A stretch of DNA of 11,676 nt from an uncultured Phascolarctobacterium sp. (lineage in GTDB: Bacteria > Bacillota > Negativicutes > Acidaminococcales > Acidaminococcaceae): NCBI GenBank assembly GCA_900551745.1, contig URXA01000025.1, forward strand, positions 1-11,676, read 5' to 3'. The notes under the pieces were generated by a model. The model made no database searches, had not been told where the DNA came from, and worked only from the letters and a program-made list of their open reading frames with translations. Positions 7,111-11,676 of the stretch are shown here, one piece after another (position 1 is the first letter of the stretch; each line of letters opens with the position of its first letter). The translations under genes and the position numbers were made by a program.

Positions 7111-7362
7111 ATGACAGTAGAGTTGTTAAAGCAAGCAACGAAGCGAGTTGTCGGGAACAAGCAAACCGCTAAAGCGATTCAAAAAGGCACTGCAAAAACA
7201 GTTTATATAGCTGATGACGCAGATGTACGGGTTGTGCAGCCGCTGCTTGATGCCTGCGCTGAAGCTCAGGTGGATGTAGAAAAAGTAGCGACAATGCAAG
7301 AACTCGGCAAGGCCTGCGGAATTCATGTCGGTGCAGCGACAGCCGCGATACTCAAAGTTTGA
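7111..7362 (+). CDS. ybxF: L7Ae-family K-turn RNA-binding ribosomal protein (YbxF-like)
   Basis: A protein of 83 residues, the normal size for bacterial single-domain L7Ae/L30e/S12e-family proteins. Family hallmarks are visible: G15-N-K-Q-T-A-K-A-I (RNA-binding loop and helix), I-A-D-D-A-D (33-38), and the C-terminal E64-L-G-K-A-C-G-I-H-V-G-A-A (64-76). Bacillus YbxF binds kink-turn RNA and associates with ribosomes, though its role in the cell is unclear. Its place directly before rpsL is the usual Firmicutes arrangement. There rpoC normally comes next upstream; here that position is taken by a promoter and the unrelated polysaccharide operon. It is the first gene of the transcript, and rpsL follows after 72 bases. 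Confidence 0.92.
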   Translation: MTVELLKQATKRVVGNKQTAKAIQKGTAKTVYIADDADVRVVQPLLDACAEAQVDVEKVATMQELGKACGIHVGAATAAILKV

Positions 7363-7434
7363 TAGGGATCTGGAAGCTCTGCTGAAGGATTTTTATAATC
7401 ATTAAAATCTATTTATTCGGAAGGAGGTGCCGAT

Positions 7435-7818
7435 ATGCCTACAATTAATCAATTAGTTCGCAAAGGCAGAGAAGTTTTGACTGTAAAATCCACTGCTCCG
7501 GCGTTGAAAGAATGCCCGCAAAAACGTGGTGTTTGCACTAGGGTTTACACTACAACCCCGAAAAAACCTAACTCTGCTCTTCGTAAAGTAGCTCGTGTAC
7601 GTTTGACTAACGGTATCGAAGTTACTGCTTATATCCCTGGTATCGGCCACAATCTACAGGAACACAGCGTTGTCCTGATTAGAGGCGGAAGAGTTAAAGA
7701 TCTTCCTGGTGTGCGTTACCATATCATTCGTGGTGCACTTGACACTGCAGGCGTTGCTAACCGCAACCAAGCCCGTTCTAAATACGGTGCTAAACGTGCT
7801 AAAGCAGCTAAAAAGTAA
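7435..7818 (+). CDS. rpsL: 30S ribosomal protein S12
   Basis: A protein of 127 residues, full length and collinear with bacterial S12. It is part of the decoding centre of the small subunit. The universally conserved C-P-Q-K-R-G-V-C (27-34), T-T-P-K-K-P-N-S-A (40-48) and G-G-R-V-K-D-L-P-G-V (84-93) blocks are all present. The residues most often changed in streptomycin resistance (K43 and K88, Met counted) are wild type, and D89, the position methylthiolated in many bacteria, is kept. The Shine-Dalgarno AAGGAGGTG (7421-7429) is an almost perfect match to the 16S tail. The gene is followed by rpsG after 44 bases. Confidence 0.98.
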   Translation: MPTINQLVRKGREVLTVKSTAPALKECPQKRGVCTRVYTTTPKKPNSALRKVARVRLTNGIEVTAYIPGIGHNLQEHSVVLIRGGRVKDLPGVRYHIIRGALDTAGVANRNQARSKYGAKRAKAAKK

Positions 7819-7862
7819 TCAAGTCTACACAACGAATTGATAATCCATAAGGAGGGAAACAC

Positions 7863-8333
7863 ATGCCGAGAAAAGGCCCTGTAACAAAAAGAGACGTTTT
7901 GCCGGATCCTGTATACGGTTCAAAACTTTTGACAAGATTCATTAATAAGATTATGCTTGACGGTAAAAAAGGCGTTGCTGAACGCATTGTATATGATGCT
8001 TTCGATCTGGTTCGTGCTAAAACTGGTAAGGATCCTCTCGAAGTATTCGATGCAGCTATGAAAAACGTTATGCCGCTTTTAGAAGTACGTGCTCGCCGCG
8101 TTGGTGGTGCTAACTATCAGGTTCCGGTTGAAGTTCGTGCAGACCGTAAGACCACCCTTGGTATTCGCTGGCTGGTCAACTACTCCCGTTTGCGTGGTGA
8201 AAGAACCATGTGCGAACGTGTTGCTGGTGAGATCATGGATGCAGCAAACGCTACCGGCGCTGCTGTGAAAAAACGCGAAGATACCCACAAGATGGCTGAA
8301 GCAAACAAAGCGTTTGCACATTACCGCTGGTAA
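7863..8333 (+). CDS. rpsG: 30S ribosomal protein S7
   Basis: A protein of 156 residues, the standard length. It begins M-P-R-K-G-P-V and ends A-F-A-H-Y-R-W, both typical of the family. S7 starts assembly of the 30S head by binding the 3' major domain of 16S rRNA and lines the E-site. The basic segment R-A-R-R-V-G-G-A-N-Y-Q-V-P-V-E-V-R (about 76-92) is the conserved rRNA-binding part. AAGGAGGG (7850-7857) precedes the ATG. In E. coli S7 represses its own operon from the rpsL-rpsG spacer; the 44-base spacer here shows no obvious equivalent structure. Confidence 0.98.
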   Translation: MPRKGPVTKRDVLPDPVYGSKLLTRFINKIMLDGKKGVAERIVYDAFDLVRAKTGKDPLEVFDAAMKNVMPLLEVRARRVGGANYQVPVEVRADRKTTLGIRWLVNYSRLRGERTMCERVAGEIMDAANATGAAVKKREDTHKMAEANKAFAHYRW

Positions 8334-8366
8334 TGGCCCGATCCCTATAACGAGGAGGATAAAAGA

Positions 8367-10451
8367 GTGGGCAGACAATTTCCGCTTGAAAAAACAAGAA
8401 ACATCGGCATCATGGCTCATATTGATGCTGGTAAAACTACTACGACTGAACGTATTCTGTTCTACACCGGTAGAGTTCATAAAATCGGTGAGACCCATGA
8501 TGGCGGCGCTACCATGGACTGGATGGTTCAGGAGCAGGAACGTGGTATTACCATTACTTCTGCTGCTACCACCTGTCAATGGGATGGACACCGCATCAAC
8601 ATCATTGATACGCCGGGTCACGTTGACTTCACTGTAGAAGTTGAACGTTCCCTACGTGTACTTGATGGTTCTGTTGCAGTATTCTGCGCTAAAGGAGGCG
8701 TTGAACCTCAGTCTGAAACAGTATGGCGTCAGGCTGACAAATATGGCGTACCGCGTATGGCGTATGTAAATAAAATGGATATTACCGGCGCTGACTTCTA
8801 CAATGTAGTGCAAATGATGAAAGATCGTTTGAATGCCAATGCTGTACCTATCCAATTACCGATTGGGTTCGAAGATACCTTTCAAGGTATGGTAGATCTG
8901 ATCAAAATGAAAGCTATCGTTTACAGCGATGCTCTGGGTAAAGAAGAGGAATTTGTTGAGATTCCGGCCGATATGGTTGAAAAAGCCAACGAATACCGTC
9001 AAGCTTTAATGGAAGCTGTAGCTGAAAGCGATGACGAGCTGATGATGAAATATCTGGAAGGCGAAGAGCTGACAGAAGAAGAAATTATAGCTGGTATCCG
9101 CAAGCAAACTATTGCTTGCAAAATGACTCCTGTCTGCTGCGGTTCTTCTTATAAAAACAAAGGTGTACAGCCTTTGCTGGATGCTGTTGTAGCATTCATG
9201 CCTGCTCCTACTGATATTCCTCATATCAAAGGCGTGAACCCTGAAACCGGAGAAGAAGACGAACGCCCGTCCTGCGACAGCGAACCGTTTTCTGCGCTGG
9301 CTTTCAAAATCATGACTGACCCGTTTGTTGGTAAACTTGCTTTCTTCCGTGTGTACTCTGGTACTCTCGGATCAGGTTCTTACGTTTATAACTCTACCAA
9401 AGGTAAGAGAGAGCGTATTGGCCGTATCCTGCAAATGCATGCTAACCATCGTGAAGAAATCGATATGGTTTATTCCGGTGATATTGCAGCAGCAGTAGGT
9501 TTGAAAGATACCACTACCGGCGATACTCTCTGCGACGAAAAATCTCCGATCATTCTGGAATCTATGGTATTCCCTGATCCGGTAATCTCCGTTGCGGTTG
9601 AACCTAAAACTAAAGCTGACCAGGAAAAGATGGGTATTGCTCTTCAAAAGCTGGCAGAAGAAGATCCGACTTTCCGTGTTCATACTGATCCGGAAACAGC
9701 ACAAACCATCATTTCTGGTATGGGCGAGTTGCATTTGGACATCATTGTTGACCGTTTGCTGCGTGAATTCAAAGTAGGCTGTACTGTTGGTAATCCGCAG
9801 GTTGCTTATCGCGAAACTATCCGCAAATCTGTTAAGTCCGAAGGTAAATTTGTACGCCAGTCCGGTGGTAAAGGCCAATATGGTCACTGCTGGTTGGAGA
9901 TTTCACCTCGTGAAGCAGGTGAAGGCTTCTTGTTTGAGAATAAAGTTGTCGGCGGCGCTATTCCGAAAGAATACATCGGTCCTATTGAAAACGGTGTTAA
10001 AGAGTCTATGGAAAATGGCGTAGTTGCCGGTTATCCGATGGTTGATATCAAAGTTACTGTTTATGACGGTTCTTACCATGAAGTCGACTCTTCTGAAATG
10101 GCCTTCAAAATTGCAGGTTCCATGGGCTTCCGTGCCGGTGCTACTAAAGCTGATCCGGTTATCCTCGAACCTTACATGAAAGTAGAAGTTACTGTTCCTG
10201 AAGATTACATGGGCGACGTTATCGGCGACTTGAATTCCCGCCGTGGTCGTATCGAAGGTATGGAAGCACGCAATGGCGCTCAAGTCATCAATGCATTTGT
10301 TCCGCTTTCCGAAATGTTTGGTTATGCTACCGACCTGCGTTCTAAAACTCAGGGGCGCGGCAACTACTCTATGGAAGTTGACCATTATGAAGATGTACCG
10401 AGAAACATTGCCGAGGCTATCATTGCCAAAAACAAAGGCACTCAAGCCTGA
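8367..10451 (+). CDS. fusA: Elongation factor G
   Basis: A translational GTPase of 694 residues that drives tRNA-mRNA translocation and, with RRF, ribosome recycling. The start is GTG 8367, set by GAGGAGG (8352-8358). GTP-binding motifs are complete: A17-H-I-D-A-G-K-T24 (P-loop), R59-G-I-T-I (switch I), D81-T-P-G-H85 (switch II, with the catalytic His) and N135-K-M-D138. Domains II-V follow without breaks to the usual C-terminus. Small departures from many EF-Gs are K109 in C-A-K-G-G-V-E-P and I139 after NKMD; both look like lineage variation. It is the bacterial housekeeping type, not a tetracycline-protection protein: the gene order and G-motif context are those of the str operon. The spacer to rpsG is 33 bases. 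Confidence 0.98.
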   Translation: MGRQFPLEKTRNIGIMAHIDAGKTTTTERILFYTGRVHKIGETHDGGATMDWMVQEQERGITITSAATTCQWDGHRINIIDTPGHVDFTVEVERSLRVLDGSVAVFCAKGGVEPQSETVWRQADKYGVPRMAYVNKMDITGADFYNVVQMMKDRLNANAVPIQLPIGFEDTFQGMVDLIKMKAIVYSDALGKEEEFVEIPADMVEKANEYRQALMEAVAESDDELMMKYLEGEELTEEEIIAGIRKQTIACKMTPVCCGSSYKNKGVQPLLDAVVAFMPAPTDIPHIKGVNPETGEEDERPSCDSEPFSALAFKIMTDPFVGKLAFFRVYSGTLGSGSYVYNSTKGKRERIGRILQMHANHREEIDMVYSGDIAAAVGLKDTTTGDTLCDEKSPIILESMVFPDPVISVAVEPKTKADQEKMGIALQKLAEEDPTFRVHTDPETAQTIISGMGELHLDIIVDRLLREFKVGCTVGNPQVAYRETIRKSVKSEGKFVRQSGGKGQYGHCWLEISPREAGEGFLFENKVVGGAIPKEYIGPIENGVKESMENGVVAGYPMVDIKVTVYDGSYHEVDSSEMAFKIAGSMGFRAGATKADPVILEPYMKVEVTVPEDYMGDVIGDLNSRRGRIEGMEARNGAQVINAFVPLSEMFGYATDLRSKTQGRGNYSMEVDHYEDVPRNIAEAIIAKNKGTQA

Positions 10452-10487
10452 TATAAAGTTAAACCTAATTTAAGGGAGGAAAAATAA

Positions 10488-11675
10488 ATGGCAAAGCAAA
10501 AATATGAAAGAACAAAACCGCATGCTAATATCGGCACCATCGGTCACGTAGACCATGGCAAAACAACCCTGACCGCAGCAATCACCAAAGTATTGGCTTC
10601 TAAAGGCGGCGCAGAATTCATGGATTACTCCATGATCGATAAAGCACCTGAAGAAAGAGAACGCGGAATCACCATCAACACTTCCCACGTAGAATATGAA
10701 ACAGCAACCCGTCACTACGCACACGTAGACTGCCCGGGCCATGCCGACTATGTAAAGAACATGATCACCGGCGCAGCACAAATGGACGGAGCGATCCTGG
10801 TAGTATCCGCAGCAGACGGCCCGATGCCGCAAACTCGCGAACACATCCTTCTTGCTCGTCAAGTAGGCGTACCTGCAATGGTAGTGTTCCTGAATAAAGC
10901 AGATATGGTAGACGACCCGGAACTGATCGAATTAGTAGAAATGGAAGTACGTGAACTGCTCTCCAGCTACGATTTCCCCGGCGACGACATTCCTGTAGTA
11001 GTAGGCTCTGCGCTGAAAGCACTTGAAGGCGATGCAGAATATGAAGCAAAAATCATGGAACTGATGGACGCAGTAGATTCATACATTCCGATTCCGGAAC
11101 GCGCAACTGACAAACCGTTCCTGATGCCTGTAGAAGACGTATTCACAATTACCGGCCGTGGCACAGTAGCAACAGGCCGTGTAGAACGTGGTATCATCAA
11201 AGTAGGCGACAATATCGAAATCGTAGGAATGACAGAAGAGAAAAAAGCAACAGTAGTAACGGGCGTAGAAATGTTCCGTAAATTACTGGACGAAGCAGTA
11301 GCAGGAGATAACATCGGCTGCCTGCTGCGTGGTGTAGACCGTAAAGATATCGAACGCGGTCAAGTACTTGCAAAACCCGGCAGCATTCATCCGCATACAA
11401 AATTCAAAGCAGAAGTATATGTACTGACGAAAGAAGAAGGCGGCCGTCATACACCGTTCTTCAACGGCTATCGTCCGCAGTTCTACTTCAGAACAACAGA
11501 CGTAACAGGCGTAACTGAATTACCGGAAGGTATTGAGATGGTAATGCCTGGCGATAACGTAACCATGGACGTAGAGCTGATCACTCCGATCGCAATCGAG
11601 CCAGGTCTGCGTTTTGCAATTCGCGAAGGCGGCCGTACTGTTGGCGCTGGCGTTGTTGCTGCACTTAACGAATAA
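10488..11675 (+). CDS. tuf: Elongation factor Tu
   Basis: A protein of 395 residues, complete; the stop is one base before the window ends. EF-Tu delivers aminoacyl-tRNA to the ribosomal A site as a GTP complex. Motifs: G19-H-V-D-H-G-K-T26, R59-G-I-T-I, D81-C-P-G-H85 and N136-K-A-D139, then beta-barrel domains 2 (G-R-G-T-V-A-T-G-R-V) and 3. AGGGAGG sits nine bases before the ATG, 36 bases after fusA. Codon use is distinctive: of 40 valine codons the first 37 are GTA except one GTG, and the last three are all GTT. Alanine leans to GCA, with GCT mostly confined to isolated sites and the very end. rpsL and fusA mix GTT and GTA throughout. I see no terminator because the window stops here. Confidence 0.98.
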   Translation: MAKQKYERTKPHANIGTIGHVDHGKTTLTAAITKVLASKGGAEFMDYSMIDKAPEERERGITINTSHVEYETATRHYAHVDCPGHADYVKNMITGAAQMDGAILVVSAADGPMPQTREHILLARQVGVPAMVVFLNKADMVDDPELIELVEMEVRELLSSYDFPGDDIPVVVGSALKALEGDAEYEAKIMELMDAVDSYIPIPERATDKPFLMPVEDVFTITGRGTVATGRVERGIIKVGDNIEIVGMTEEKKATVVTGVEMFRKLLDEAVAGDNIGCLLRGVDRKDIERGQVLAKPGSIHPHTKFKAEVYVLTKEEGGRHTPFFNGYRPQFYFRTTDVTGVTELPEGIEMVMPGDNVTMDVELITPIAIEPGLRFAIREGGRTVGAGVVAALNE

Positions 11676-11676
11676 T

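Noticed and set aside
7108..7114. GTGATGA at the start of the L7Ae-like gene matches the box C (RUGAUGA) K-turn consensus, suggesting autoregulation by the protein.
   Set aside because: Tandem GTG-ATG-A start codons create this string automatically, and I found no box D (CUGA) partner and stem in the short leader to complete a kink-turn.
7435..7818. Possible streptomycin-resistance substitutions in S12.
   Set aside because: K43 and K88, with their surrounding motifs, are wild type.
8079..8621. A 180-codon minus-strand frame across the rpsG-fusA junction, and a similar one at 9903-10445 in fusA.
   Set aside because: Both lie opposite highly conserved translation genes and give compositionally odd products; they are antisense shadows.

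Overview
The window joins two unrelated blocks on the + strand. The 5' block (1-6762) is the tail of an exopolysaccharide locus. The 3' block (about 7034-11675) is the str operon: an L7Ae-like protein, S12, S7, EF-G and EF-Tu. The translation proteins look like those of a low-GC Firmicute, yet the upstream operon encodes a signal-peptide-bearing protein with a C-terminal outer-membrane-type beta-barrel. That combination points to a diderm Firmicute, most likely Negativicutes (Selenomonas/Megamonas/Pectinatus-like). This is an inference; no 16S or LPS gene is present to confirm it.

Region 1-6762 holds five tightly packed genes. In order they are: a membrane protein with a degenerate GGDEF domain (5' end outside the window), a DUF2334 polysaccharide-deacetylase-like protein, a BcsB-family periplasmic protein, a coiled-coil plus beta-barrel outer-membrane protein, and a small secreted protein of unknown function. 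The first three match the Bacillus subtilis ydaK-ydaL-ydaN set and the related Listeria pss genes. In those monoderms a catalytically dead GGDEF protein senses c-di-GMP and switches on an exopolysaccharide synthase. The synthase glycosyltransferase (YdaM/BcsA-like) is not in the window and should lie just upstream. The outer-membrane protein and the small protein have no counterpart in the monoderm operons. They are the natural candidates for carrying the polymer across the extra membrane. A rho-independent terminator at 6772-6806 closes the unit.

Region 6807-7033 is an AT-rich, gene-free spacer with several TGTAA/TTACA pentamers, including one 16-bp inverted repeat. A near-consensus vegetative promoter (TTGACA-17-TACAAT, 7034-7062) then drives the str operon, whose genes each have strong Shine-Dalgarno sequences and short spacers. 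All five str products look intact and normal in length. The main oddity there is codon use in tuf: 36 of its first 37 valine codons are GTA and its last three are all GTT, unlike the mixed use in rpsL and fusA.

The most interesting content is the apparent diderm version of the Yda/Pss c-di-GMP-controlled exopolysaccharide system, with an outer-membrane protein whose periplasmic part is coiled coil rather than the TPR repeats of BcsC or PgaA.
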